A DNA stretch of 64,000 bases. Origin: HKST-UBA178 sp965223815. GTDB taxonomy: Bacteria > Pseudomonadota > Gammaproteobacteria > Chromatiales > Chromatiaceae. This document shows, in pieces, positions 1 to 8,061 of the stretch (positions are counted from its first letter, which is position 1; the number at the start of each line of letters is the position of its first letter). The stretch covers positions 2,480,001-2,544,000 of the forward strand of contig OZ245019.1 of assembly GCA_965223815.1 (NCBI GenBank). Direction: 5' to 3'. The translations under genes were made by a program, and so were the position numbers. The notes beneath the pieces are model-generated. The model saw only the letters and a list, made by a program, of their open reading frames with translations, was not told the origin of the DNA and did no database searches.

Positions 1-63
1 TCCAGCCATTAACAGAAGTTAGAAAGTATCGGCTGTGTGCAGGAGTCTAGTTATATTTTTTAA

Positions 64-79
64 CATAATATATATTATG
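64..79. repeat. AT-rich 16-bp perfect palindrome downstream of marC
   Basis: The 16 bases CATAATATATATTATG read identically on both strands. They lie about 30 bp past the stop codon of the MarC-family gene in a very AT-rich stretch. The site could be a protein-binding site or a transcript-end hairpin, but such AT palindromes also occur by chance. No function is assigned. Confidence 0.3.
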
Positions 80-107
80 CGCAATTATATATATCAAATT
101 ATCGACT

Positions 108-743
108 CTAGGTCGCTCCGAACAACCCACTCTGCAGCAACCCGTTGAACATAAACTGCACTGCCAGCGCGGACAGCAATACGCCGAATATTCTGCTTAC
201 GACGTGCATGCCGGTCACCCCCAACAGTTTCTGTACGCCATTCGCCAGCAGCAACAAAACAAGGGTCAGCACCATAATGAGGAACAACGCGGATATGACT
301 GCAACTTGTGCGGTAAGATCTCCCTCCGCATTGGCCATGAGTAATATCGCAGCCCCCATGGCCCCCGGACCCGCGATCAACGGCGTGGCCAACGGAAAGA
401 CGGAAATATCCGATTTATCGACCGCCTCGTTTTCCTCTTCGGAAGTTGTAGAGATTCCACCGGATGTGCGGGCGAACACCATGTCTATTCCCATCAATAA
501 CAACAGGATTCCGCCCGCCACTCTCAAGGCCGCCAGAGAGATCCCCAAACTGGCCAACAACAACTCTCCGACCAGGGCAAATGTGAGCAGGATTGCAGTA
601 CCGATAAATACCCCGCGTATCGCCATCGCGCGCCTTCTTTGAGGACTCGCTGCCGGCGTCAAGGCAGCAAACATCGCCGCTACGTCGATTGGCCCGACAG
701 TGGCAAAAAAGGTGGTTAATGCGACAATCGCCGTCTCGATCAT
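108..743 (-). CDS. MarC family integral membrane protein
   Basis: This 211-residue protein is almost entirely hydrophobic, with about six membrane segments. It has the MarC (UPF0056) features: an N-terminal segment with T-F-F-A-T-V-G-P-I-D near residues 11-20, a small-residue-rich second half with P-L-A-T-P-L-I-A-G-P-G near residues 117-127, and the usual family length (about 200-220). The central loop, roughly residues 91-112, is acidic and polar. MarC proteins are inner-membrane proteins of uncertain transport function; the old link to multiple antibiotic resistance was not upheld. The gene stands alone, separated from its upstream neighbour by about 200 bp of AT-rich sequence. The family call is secure, the function is not. 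Confidence 0.85.
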   Translation of the reverse strand: MIETAIVALTTFFATVGPIDVAAMFAALTPAASPQRRRAMAIRGVFIGTAILLTFALVGELLLASLGISLAALRVAGGILLLLMGIDMVFARTSGGISTTSEEENEAVDKSDISVFPLATPLIAGPGAMGAAILLMANAEGDLTAQVAVISALFLIMVLTLVLLLLANGVQKLLGVTGMHVVSRIFGVLLSALAVQFMFNGLLQSGLFGAT

Positions 744-812
744 GGTGCTTATTCTGGATGCCGACCCCCTGCTACTAGTGATCTAAATGCTAGCAGATAG
801 CACAGATCGGGA

Positions 813-845
813 AACTATTATAATAGAATATCTATTAGAATAGTT
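813..845. repeat. 15-bp imperfect inverted repeat with 3-nt spacer
   Basis: The left arm 813-827 (AACTATTATAATAGA) and right arm 831-845 pair at 14 of 15 positions around the triplet ATA. The repeat sits 70 bp upstream of the marC-family start codon and about 100 bp beyond the stop of the small upstream gene. There is no T-tract on either side, so an operator for marC is at least as likely as a terminator. Both readings are inference. Confidence 0.45.
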
Positions 846-949
846 ACCTAACAAACTATTTTAAATAAGAATTATACTATTTATTTGTGAGATAGGGCAC
901 GGGTAAAACGAGAATACTTGTCGACTTTGGGGCAGATCGCGGCCGGGTG

Positions 950-1282
950 CTACATATATAGATAATCTTCCGTGAACTCGGCATCCAAATAGAGTTCTCG
1001 AGCCAAAGCATCCCGGCCGAAAAAATCAAATACCTCTGCTTCGCTACCGCAAATAGCCACCCTCGGCCGGGCATCGGCGCTGCTCCAGTGTTTACCTTTT
1101 AATTGTTCGCAGACGTATCCACCTTCCGCCATTGTATATAATCGGAGCTCCGACCATCCGTGTCCGGCATCGTCCGCTTGGCCGGGCAGCCCTAACCTGC
1201 CGGCACCCAAGGCCTCGGCAATCAATTCTCCATCGAACTGCAGATCGGAAGTATCGGTCGCGGGGATTACCATTTTGTACAT
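950..1282 (-). CDS. hypothetical protein, 110 residues
   Basis: I do not recognise this family. The ATG at 1282 is preceded by GAGGAG with a 6-nt spacer, which makes it a better start than the in-frame upstream codon at 1357. The product is small, soluble and acidic. It contains H-G-W-S-E-L-R-L-Y followed by a Tyr/Cys-containing strand, and ends in an acidic tail (about the last 20 residues: L-Y-L-D-A-E-F-T-E-D-Y). There is no signal peptide or membrane segment. It lies 142 bp downstream of the LPLAT gene on the same strand and may be independent of the acyl cluster. Confidence 0.6.
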   Translation of the reverse strand: MYKMVIPATDTSDLQFDGELIAEALGAGRLGLPGQADDAGHGWSELRLYTMAEGGYVCEQLKGKHWSSADARPRVAICGSEAEVFDFFGRDALARELYLDAEFTEDYLYM

Positions 1283-1424
1283 CAGGGGCTCCTCAATTGT
1301 TATTAGTAACGGGATTTTAAAAGCGCAAATATGGTCAATTTGGGCGCCCCCGGTCATTGAGAATTGTCAAAGTGGGGTAAAAAACGCCAGGAGAAGAGGA
1401 TCCTGTTGGGAACAATCAATGGGA

Positions 1425-2381
1425 TCAGAGGCTCAGTTGTCTGGGGTTTCCGTAAGTTTTCCACCGGTTGTGCATCCACAGGTACTGTTCAGGCTGTTTA
1501 CGGATAATCGATTCCATCGCCTTGTTCATCTCTGCCGTCAAACGGAATATCTCCGCCTTCTCGCTCTGATACTCTCCAGGCCAGATCGGATCGGCCACGT
1601 AGCCAAGGAAACCTTTGCCCGAACTATCGCGGCAGCAGGCGACCACGACAATCGGCCGGTTATACGAGGTTGCTAGAATGGCGGGCACCGGTGTGGTGGT
1701 GGCGAGGCGGCCGAAGAAATTGACCGAAATCGCCTTTTTGGTAGCCTGGTCGGCGAGCAGACCGATGGACTTCCCCTTGTGCAGCGTCTTTTGCAGCATG
1801 AACATCGCGTTTCGTTTGGGTATCAACAGTTGCCCTGTTGCGGTGCGGTCCTGATACACCAAGGCCTCAAGATAGGGGTTATCCAATGGCCGGGCGACTA
1901 CCATCATGGGGACGCCGATATAGGCACTCGCGTGCGGCAGTACTTCCCAATTGCCCAGATGGGGCGTGACGAAGATGCAGCCTCCCGCTGTTTGGTGAAT
2001 CTCTTTTACCCGAGCCAGCAGTATTTCGATGCTCTCCCGGTTGTTGGCGGTTTCCAGTATACGTTCCGGGTCATGAAGGAAACGGCGAAACCTGATGATT
2101 TCCAGGTAAGTGTGGAAGAACGACTTGAAACTTTCCCGGGCGATGCGCTGCAACTCCCCGTCATTGTAGTCGCTGCCAATGGCGAGCCGTAGATTCTCCA
2201 GTGCGATTTCACGACGGCGTCCGGCGAGCAGAAAAAACAGACGCCCCAGGAACGCCCCCAGGCCCCGGGCGGCGCTTTCGGGTAGCATTCGGGCGAGCGC
2301 GAACAACAACCATGCAAGCCCGTACTCGATCAGTTGAACCGGCTTGGATTTTCCGTGTTTGCCTGGGCGCCGTTTGGCCAT
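1425..2381 (-). CDS. lysophospholipid acyltransferase family protein (LpxL/HtrB-like)
   Basis: This 318-residue protein has the profile of the LpxL/HtrB/MsbB lipid A late acyltransferases: a basic N-terminus, a membrane-anchoring segment near residues 17-55, and the catalytic H-X4-E motif in T-P-H-L-G-N-W-E near residue 140. Further landmarks are P-L-D-N-P near 164, K-G-K-S-I-G-L-L-A-D-Q-A near 205-215, and a C-terminal Q-Y-L-W-M-H-N-R-W-K block (canonical form W-x-H-x-R-W). These enzymes move an acyl chain from acyl-ACP to a hydroxyl of a glycolipid at the inner face of the inner membrane. It is the last gene of a run of ketosynthase, dehydratase, reductase and ACP genes. The likely role is to transfer the product of that cluster to lipid A or another envelope lipid (inference). 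Confidence 0.85.
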   Translation of the reverse strand: MAKRRPGKHGKSKPVQLIEYGLAWLLFALARMLPESAARGLGAFLGRLFFLLAGRRREIALENLRLAIGSDYNDGELQRIARESFKSFFHTYLEIIRFRRFLHDPERILETANNRESIEILLARVKEIHQTAGGCIFVTPHLGNWEVLPHASAYIGVPMMVVARPLDNPYLEALVYQDRTATGQLLIPKRNAMFMLQKTLHKGKSIGLLADQATKKAISVNFFGRLATTTPVPAILATSYNRPIVVVACCRDSSGKGFLGYVADPIWPGEYQSEKAEIFRLTAEMNKAMESIIRKQPEQYLWMHNRWKTYGNPRQLSL

Positions 2382-2416
2382 AGACGAAAGTAGGGCTGAT
2401 CCTCGGTCCTGAAAAA

Positions 2417-3712
2417 TCAGACCGACTCGACCGCGATGATGGATATCTGCCCACCCACTCCCATGCTCGTCGAGAGGAACCTGCCGCCGGGATTCACCAG
2501 TGGTTGAGGTTGTGCGGAGATACTCAAACTCGCATAGGCCTCTTCCGCGCTCTTGAAGTGGCCGGTCCCCGGCGCAACGGACTCTGCTGCGGAACGAAGC
2601 CCGAAGACAATTTCCGCAATATCGCTGGCGGCACCCATGTGACCCGTTTGTGCCTTCATCGCGGAGACCGGTATCGATGTGGAGATAGATTCCGTCAGGC
2701 TGACCAATGCTTCCAGTTCGGCTGCGTCGCCTTTGCGGGTTCCGCTGCCGTGAGCGATCACGAAATCCAAGTCCGTCATGCCGCTGCCGGATTCATCAAG
2801 CGCCGACTGGAAAGCTGCTCTGTAGGCGTCAGGCGAGATTCCCAGACCATGTTCGGGTTCGGTGCTCATGGTGTTCCCCACGCCGGTGACCCAACCCAGG
2901 ACAGGCGCTCCGCGAGCCTCCGCGGACTTCGCCGCCTCCAGGACCAGCGCCGCCCCGCCCTCCCCTGGAATAAAACCATCCCTGTCCCGGGAAAGCGGCC
3001 GGTAGGAGCGCGCCCCTTGATGGCAACCCGAAAGCAACCCCAGCCCCTGCATCTCGTAAATCGGAATGTCTCCCACCCAGCTTCCGCAGCCGACCGCCAA
3101 CGCAGCGTCCGCGCGCCCCTGTTTGATACTTCGATAGGCCAGTTCCAGGGCATTTGAACCGCAGGGAGATTGGCTGGAGAGCGAAGTGCTGGGTCCGGTA
3201 AAGTTGAGGTAAGCGGAGAGAAAACTGAACAGGTTGTTGTTCAAGGATTCCAGGAGAAAAAAGGGATTGACCAGATCGATTGCCCCGCGGTTGAGCTTAG
3301 CCTGGTCGACACGCGTCCACTCCGCATCGCTGGCCAGTTTGGTCGCCGGATACATGAATTCATAGCCCACGCTGGTGAAGTCTCCAGCACCCACATAAAG
3401 CGCTCGGCGCTCCGGCTTGACGTTTTCCTCGGTCATGCCCGAACTCAGGAATGCCTCTCTGGAAGCTGCAAGCCCCAGTAGCGAACTGCGGTTGAGAAAT
3501 CGAATCTGGCTGGTCAATTGCCTGGTTACGTCTTCCGGCGGATCGCACTCCCCAGCGCGGCCCTGATACTGGAAACAATGAGGCAGCTCACTGCGTGGGT
3601 AATACCCTATCGCAGACTCACCGCTGCTGAACCTCTCCCAGTTGCGCTCCACACCCCGGCCCAAGGGGGTGATCAAGCCCACCGCGGTAATAGCCACTCT
3701 ATTGTCACTCAT
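2417..3712 (-). CDS. beta-ketoacyl-ACP synthase (FabF-like), cluster KS-1
   Basis: This 431-residue thiolase-fold condensing enzyme keeps the full Cys-His-His triad: Cys184 in S-Q-S-P-C-G-S-N, His321 in I-A-H-G-S-G-T and His358 in Q-T-G-H-M-G. It therefore looks able to decarboxylate malonyl-ACP and elongate a chain. The usual C-terminal N-S-F-G-F-G-G loop, which holds the gatekeeper Phe in FabF, reads T-S-M-G-V-G-G here, which suggests a changed acyl pocket. The residues after the active Cys (G-S-N-A-L) also differ from housekeeping FabF (S-T-G). It sits between the first hotdog dehydratase gene (18-bp gap) and the acyltransferase gene. Confidence 0.88.
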   Translation of the reverse strand: MSDNRVAITAVGLITPLGRGVERNWERFSSGESAIGYYPRSELPHCFQYQGRAGECDPPEDVTRQLTSQIRFLNRSSLLGLAASREAFLSSGMTEENVKPERRALYVGAGDFTSVGYEFMYPATKLASDAEWTRVDQAKLNRGAIDLVNPFFLLESLNNNLFSFLSAYLNFTGPSTSLSSQSPCGSNALELAYRSIKQGRADAALAVGCGSWVGDIPIYEMQGLGLLSGCHQGARSYRPLSRDRDGFIPGEGGAALVLEAAKSAEARGAPVLGWVTGVGNTMSTEPEHGLGISPDAYRAAFQSALDESGSGMTDLDFVIAHGSGTRKGDAAELEALVSLTESISTSIPVSAMKAQTGHMGAASDIAEIVFGLRSAAESVAPGTGHFKSAEEAYASLSISAQPQPLVNPGGRFLSTSMGVGGQISIIAVESV

Positions 3713-3730
3713 AACCCCGTCTTCCTCGTC

Positions 3731-4186
3731 CTAGCGCATGGAGAGCGTGCGGGTCAGAACCTGATACTCTCGTCTTTTTAGATCGATATCATCCAGCTCT
3801 TCCAGCGGCAGCTCTCTACCGGTGAAATCCGCCACTACCTTCTTCCGCCCGTTAACTCTGGCCATGCCGAGGTAGCGTGGGTCGCCATCCGCGGTCTCGC
3901 CGTTGACCGTCACCTCCAGCTCCACCTGGTCTCCGGGAAAAGCGAACCCGTAGTAGTTGCATTTTTCTATTTGCTCGATGACGAACCAGCGACTGAAATC
4001 CGAAGTCACGGCGCTGAGCCAACCAGTCAACTGCGCCAGAGATTCCAGCAGCATGACTCCCGGCATCACCGGATTTCCCGGGAAATGAAATTCCAGGAAG
4101 TCCTCGGTCATCGCCACGTTCTTCACGCCCTTGATAGACTTCCCGGGCTCAATGCCGGTGACATGATCGACTAACAGATATCGCAT
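3731..4186 (-). CDS. FabZ-like 3-hydroxyacyl-ACP dehydratase, hotdog fold
   Basis: This 151-residue single-hotdog protein has the classic FabZ active-site helix: H-F-P-G-N-P-V-M-P-G-V from His34, and Glu48 in L-L-E-S-L-A-Q. His and Glu are the two catalytic residues of FabA/FabZ dehydratases, which remove water from 3-hydroxyacyl-ACP to give trans-2-enoyl-ACP. The start is the ATG at 4186; the stop lies 18 bp before the next KS. It is colinear without gaps over the first 60 residues with the second hotdog protein of the cluster, so the two are paralogues. This copy looks catalytically intact and the other does not. Confidence 0.87.
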   Translation of the reverse strand: MRYLLVDHVTGIEPGKSIKGVKNVAMTEDFLEFHFPGNPVMPGVMLLESLAQLTGWLSAVTSDFSRWFVIEQIEKCNYYGFAFPGDQVELEVTVNGETADGDPRYLGMARVNGRKKVVADFTGRELPLEELDDIDLKRREYQVLTRTLSMR

Positions 4187-4202
4187 CGCTCTTAAATTCC
4201 CG

Positions 4203-4952
4203 TTAAATACTCAGACCGCCATCCACAGGTATCGCCTGCCCGGTGATATAGTCCGCCTGTTCAGAAGCCAGAAAAACCACCAATCCAGCAACATCCCCCG
4301 GCTGTCCGAAGCGTCCGGCGGGGATTCGTTCCAGGGTCTGTTTCCCCGCCCGGCTCATAACCCTCTTGGTCATGTCGGTCTCGACAAACCCCGGCAATAC
4401 CGCATTCACTTGGATTCCCCTGCTCGCCAACTCGGCAGCGCAGGCCCGGGTAAAAGAGATCACACCACCCTTGGATGCAGCGTAGTTGGCCTGTCCCCGG
4501 GAGGAACGAATGGCGCTGACGGATGACATATTGATAATTTTTCCCGACCGCTGGCGAAACATCATCTCTGCACCTATACGGGTACAGAGAAATGTGCCCT
4601 TGAGGTTGGCATCAATGACACTATCCCAGTCAGAGGACTTCATACTCAACAGCAGGGTATCCTTGATGATTCCGGCATTGTTTACCAGAATGTCGAGCTG
4701 TCCGTAGCTGTCCCGCAGGATATCGAACAACGCCTCGACAGCGGCAGCGTCCGCCACATCCGCCCGTACCGCCTTGCCCTCGCCACCGTTCTCTTGAATC
4801 TCCCGGACAACGGCCTCGGCCTCGTCCGCGGCCGACCGGTAATTGACGATGACCTTTGCGCCCGCAGCCGCCAGCCCCAGGGATATGGCGCGTCCGATGC
4901 CCCGGGAACCCCCGGTCACCAATGCAATCTTACCGTTCAATAAAATATCCAT
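4203..4952 (-). CDS. 3-oxoacyl-ACP reductase (FabG-like SDR)
   Basis: This 249-residue short-chain dehydrogenase has the cofactor motif T-G-G-S-R-G-I-G at residues 13-20, N-N-A-G at 91-94, catalytic Ser143/144, and Y157-A-A-S-K161. The C-terminus ends G-Q-A-I-P-V-D-G-G, as in FabG. The expected reaction is NADPH reduction of 3-oxoacyl-ACP to 3-hydroxyacyl-ACP. It is distinct from the housekeeping fabG at 28 kb. Its position between a ketosynthase and a dehydratase makes it the dedicated ketoreductase of this cluster. Confidence 0.88.
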   Translation of the reverse strand: MDILLNGKIALVTGGSRGIGRAISLGLAAAGAKVIVNYRSAADEAEAVVREIQENGGEGKAVRADVADAAAVEALFDILRDSYGQLDILVNNAGIIKDTLLLSMKSSDWDSVIDANLKGTFLCTRIGAEMMFRQRSGKIINMSSVSAIRSSRGQANYAASKGGVISFTRACAAELASRGIQVNAVLPGFVETDMTKRVMSRAGKQTLERIPAGRFGQPGDVAGLVVFLASEQADYITGQAIPVDGGLSI

Positions 4953-4959
4953 GATGGGC

Positions 4960-6273
4960 TTACGCTCGATATTTCTTAACTACGATAGAGGCATTCTGGC
5001 CACCGAAGCCGAATGAATTTGAGAGTGCTGCCCGTATATTCACCTGGCGCTGGCCAGCGGTGACATAGTCGAGATCGCAGCGGCGGTCCCTGGTCGTCAA
5101 GTTCAGTGTGGGATGAACCTTGTCCTCACAAAGACTCTTCACGGTAAACACGAACTCGGGGCCGCCCGAAGCCGCCAGCAGATGACCGATCAACGGCTTG
5201 CTGGAATTGACCAGCAGACGCTCGGCGTGATCGCCGAAAGTCCGTCTTATTGCCTGGGTCTCCGCTTGATCGTTCAGTTTGGTCCCGGTGCCATGGGCGT
5301 TGATGTAGTCGATCTCATCCAAGGCGAGACCGGAATCTTCAACGGCAGCCGCCATAGAGCGGGAAGCCCCATGGCCCTTGGGATCCGGAGCGGTCACCTG
5401 GTGGGCATCCATGGAGGCGCCGTAACCCACGACTTCCCCATAGATTCGCGCGCCTCTGCGAAGCGCGTGTTGCTCCGCCTCCAGCACCGCGATACCCGCG
5501 CCTTCCCCCATCACCAGACCTGCCCGGCGGCGGTCGAAAGGCTTGCAGGCGGCAGCGGGATCCTCCCGGGTCGTGTTGGCGGCGCCCAGAAGTGCGAAGA
5601 ACACCAGGCCAACGGGATTGATCATCGAGTCCGCGCCGCCGGCTAGCATCAAGTCGGTTTCACCACGTTGAATACTTCGCAGGGCAATTCCCAAAGCTTG
5701 GGTGGCGGAGGCACAGGCAGAGGTAACCGTACCGTTGTAACCGCCCAAACCATAGCGGGAGGCGATGAGGGCACCGGGCCGGTGGGAATTGTTGCGTACG
5801 ATTGACTCCGGATGGACGCGCCGGAATTCCGCTCCGAATCGCCTGCGGTCGAACTCACCTGAGGCGGTCATCCAGGGGGCAATATCTTCGAGCCTGTTAA
5901 TAGGAGCCCCTGCAGCCAGCAGCACTCCCCAGCGTTTGCGGCCGCCGGTTTCCAGTTCAGAGATCCCTGCATCCCGCAGTGCCGAACCGGCGGACCAGAG
6001 GGCAAACAGTGTTCTTTTCTCACCCTGGGTGCGCGCTTCATCGGGAAAGGCCGTGGTGATTTCATGCCAATGGGCATTGTCTATCTCCCCCACCGCCTGA
6101 ACAGGGGAGCTTTCGGCGGCCGGGTAACTGAGCCTGCGGATACCGCTGATCCCATTCAGCGCCTTCTCCCAATTCTCTTCGACGCTCAGCCCCAGAGCGG
6201 TAGCCATACCCAATCCGGTGACGACGACCCGCCTGCTCTGCTGCCCCCGCTTGGTATCCATGCCGGAATTCAT
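4960..6273 (-). CDS. beta-ketoacyl-ACP synthase (FabF-like), cluster KS-2
   Basis: This 437-residue condensing enzyme has an intact triad: Cys187 in T-S-A-C-A-S-A-T, His327 in N-A-H-G-T-G-T and His364 in L-I-G-H-L-L-A. It keeps the normal S-N-S-F-G-F-G-G-Q-N loop near the C-terminus. The start ATG at 6273 overlaps the stop of the upstream hotdog gene by four bases (ATGA), indicating translational coupling. It carries a short basic N-terminal extension (about 14 residues) before the V-V-V-T-G-L-G strand. An elongating enzyme is the straightforward reading; chain-length preference cannot be read from sequence. Confidence 0.88.
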   Translation of the reverse strand: MNSGMDTKRGQQSRRVVVTGLGMATALGLSVEENWEKALNGISGIRRLSYPAAESSPVQAVGEIDNAHWHEITTAFPDEARTQGEKRTLFALWSAGSALRDAGISELETGGRKRWGVLLAAGAPINRLEDIAPWMTASGEFDRRRFGAEFRRVHPESIVRNNSHRPGALIASRYGLGGYNGTVTSACASATQALGIALRSIQRGETDLMLAGGADSMINPVGLVFFALLGAANTTREDPAAACKPFDRRRAGLVMGEGAGIAVLEAEQHALRRGARIYGEVVGYGASMDAHQVTAPDPKGHGASRSMAAAVEDSGLALDEIDYINAHGTGTKLNDQAETQAIRRTFGDHAERLLVNSSKPLIGHLLAASGGPEFVFTVKSLCEDKVHPTLNLTTRDRRCDLDYVTAGQRQVNIRAALSNSFGFGGQNASIVVKKYRA

Positions 6274-6746
6274 GAAGCGGAACTGGGATTGCTCAACCAG
6301 GAAGCATCCCGATTGATACCGCTGTAGTAGGTGAATAGCGCCCGCAATGCATCGGGGTCAACCTTACGGGTATGGCTATAGAGTATGCGTTCTACCGAAG
6401 CAACCTCCCGGCCGTCGACCAGGCAGCTGGCCCGCCCATAGGAATCCCGGCGAGTGGAAGAGATCAGTTCCGCCCTGATTTCGGCGGTAAACCCTGGCCT
6501 CAGAGTGGAGCTGACTTTCACTCCTTCGATCAAAGACATCACTGCCGAAAAACTGAAATCGTAGGAGTAGATGGTCAACCAGCCGAGAAGTTGAGCCATT
6601 GATTCGATGAAGATTACCCCGGGTACCAGGGCTATCTTGCGATGATTGCCACGGAAGTATTCTTCGGACAGGGGAAATGATTTGATGCCGACAATGGTCT
6701 TGCCCTTATCCAACTCATCGACACGATCGTAATAAAGAAACCTCAT
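6270..6746 (-). CDS. FabZ-like hotdog protein with altered catalytic motif
   Basis: This 158-residue protein is clearly homologous to the cluster's first dehydratase: M-x-(Y/F)-L at the N-terminus, G-K-(S/T)-I near residue 16, and Glu48 in F-I-E-S-M-A-Q. The H-F-P-G-N-P-V-M-P-G active-site stretch is replaced by N-H-R-K-I-A-L-V-P-G. In an ungapped alignment Asn34 takes the place of the catalytic His, with a His next door at 35. It may be a weak dehydratase, an isomerase or thioesterase variant, or a non-catalytic partner of the intact paralogue. It is translationally coupled to KS-2. Confidence 0.75.
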   Translation of the reverse strand: MRFLYYDRVDELDKGKTIVGIKSFPLSEEYFRGNHRKIALVPGVIFIESMAQLLGWLTIYSYDFSFSAVMSLIEGVKVSSTLRPGFTAEIRAELISSTRRDSYGRASCLVDGREVASVERILYSHTRKVDPDALRALFTYYSGINRDASWLSNPSSAS

Positions 6747-6764
6747 CTCAATGCTCCGCGGATC

Positions 6765-8054
6765 TCAGTTTCCCAGTGACTCGAGCAGCAGGGAGCCGGT
6801 GTGCCCCTCATAGCTGCAGGTATTGATCAGCACCACCTTCGGTGCATTCTCCAGGGGTGCTCCGGTGACCAATATGTCCGCGGCGATACTCTCCGCGGCA
6901 TTACCCGCTGTGAGCGTCGGCGGGATCAGACCGCTGCTCATCATCCGCTCTGCCAACACCAGATCCACCAGTGGCGCGCCAGCCAGCATATGGCCAAAAT
7001 TGCCCTTGGAGCTGTACAGTCGAGTCTCTGATTGCGCCTCGCCCATCAACTGGCGAATCGCTTCGACTTCCCTGCTGTCGACACCTCGGCTTCCCTCCCC
7101 GTGGGAAATGATGAGGTCCACCTCGCCGGGTTTACGGCCCCCAAGCTCCAGGGCACCCTTCATGGCATCGGCGAAGGCTTCGGCAGTTGGGCCTACCCCA
7201 TCATCCGCTGGCGCCTGGGAGAAACCACAGCCATAGCCGCTGATAGCGACTGATGGGCTGATACCCCGTGCCTCGGCGCTGGATCTCGATTCAAGCACCA
7301 CGACACCCCCACCCTCGCCCAAGATCGCTCCCGGGCTGTCCTTGGAAAAGGGTTGGCACGGAAGATTGCGATCACTCACCAAGCCATGCAGCAATGCTCT
7401 GGCGAGACTGGTCTCGGAGAGCTTCTCTCCCACACCGCCTGCCAGAATCTGTCTGTTGCGTCCCTCTTCGAGTGCGCAGACGGACTCCCAAATCGCCTGC
7501 AATGTCGCCTCGCCGTGAGGCGAGAAAACACTATTCTCTCCCTTCAGACCCAGCTTTACCGCTACCTGACAGAGGGCGATATTGTTGAGCATGGAAAGCG
7601 GCCAGAGCGGGAAAATCTCCTGATAGGCCTGCTGGTAAAAATGGTCGTAATCGATCTCCCGGCCGTTATCCAGGGATTTCGAAATCGCTCCCAGCAGATC
7701 CTCAACCCGATAGTCCACCATGCCGATGCCGGCAAAAAAACCGATCTGCTCTCCCCCTTGTGCGGCGCTCTCCAACGCTGAATCCTGCATTGCATCCTGG
7801 GCGCATTTCATCAGGATCATGGAGTGCAGGTCCATTATCCTGGACTCCCTGCGGGGAAGTTGCAGCTGCTCCGGATCTATACCCTTGACCGCGGCTGCCA
7901 GCCGGCAGGGGAAACCCTCGGCATCGAAGGCGGTAATGGGTTCGATACCGCTGCGTCCCTCCAGCAGCGCATCCCAGGTTTGATCGACGTCCAGCCCCAG
8001 CGGAGTCACCACCGCCCGGCCGGATATCACCACGGGGTCTGCTGCCGTAGGCAT
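6765..8054 (-). CDS. ketosynthase homologue lacking the active-site Cys (chain-length-factor-like)
   Basis: This 429-residue protein has the ketosynthase fold, but where the nucleophilic Cys should be the sequence reads F-S-P-H-G-E-A-T, so His180 replaces Cys. Two other triad-like His residues remain (His318 in I-S-H-G-E-G and His355 in N-F-G-H-M-L). The C-terminal N-S-F-G-F-G-G loop is replaced by N-T-C-S-Y-E-G-H-T-G. In type II polyketide and aryl polyene systems such Cys-less homologues (KS-beta or CLF) pair with an active KS and set chain length. The KS-alpha candidate is the gene 7 bp upstream at 8062-9369. The pairing is inferred from adjacency. Confidence 0.82.
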   Translation of the reverse strand: MPTAADPVVISGRAVVTPLGLDVDQTWDALLEGRSGIEPITAFDAEGFPCRLAAAVKGIDPEQLQLPRRESRIMDLHSMILMKCAQDAMQDSALESAAQGGEQIGFFAGIGMVDYRVEDLLGAISKSLDNGREIDYDHFYQQAYQEIFPLWPLSMLNNIALCQVAVKLGLKGENSVFSPHGEATLQAIWESVCALEEGRNRQILAGGVGEKLSETSLARALLHGLVSDRNLPCQPFSKDSPGAILGEGGGVVVLESRSSAEARGISPSVAISGYGCGFSQAPADDGVGPTAEAFADAMKGALELGGRKPGEVDLIISHGEGSRGVDSREVEAIRQLMGEAQSETRLYSSKGNFGHMLAGAPLVDLVLAERMMSSGLIPPTLTAGNAAESIAADILVTGAPLENAPKVVLINTCSYEGHTGSLLLESLGN

Positions 8055-8061
8055 CGCTTAT

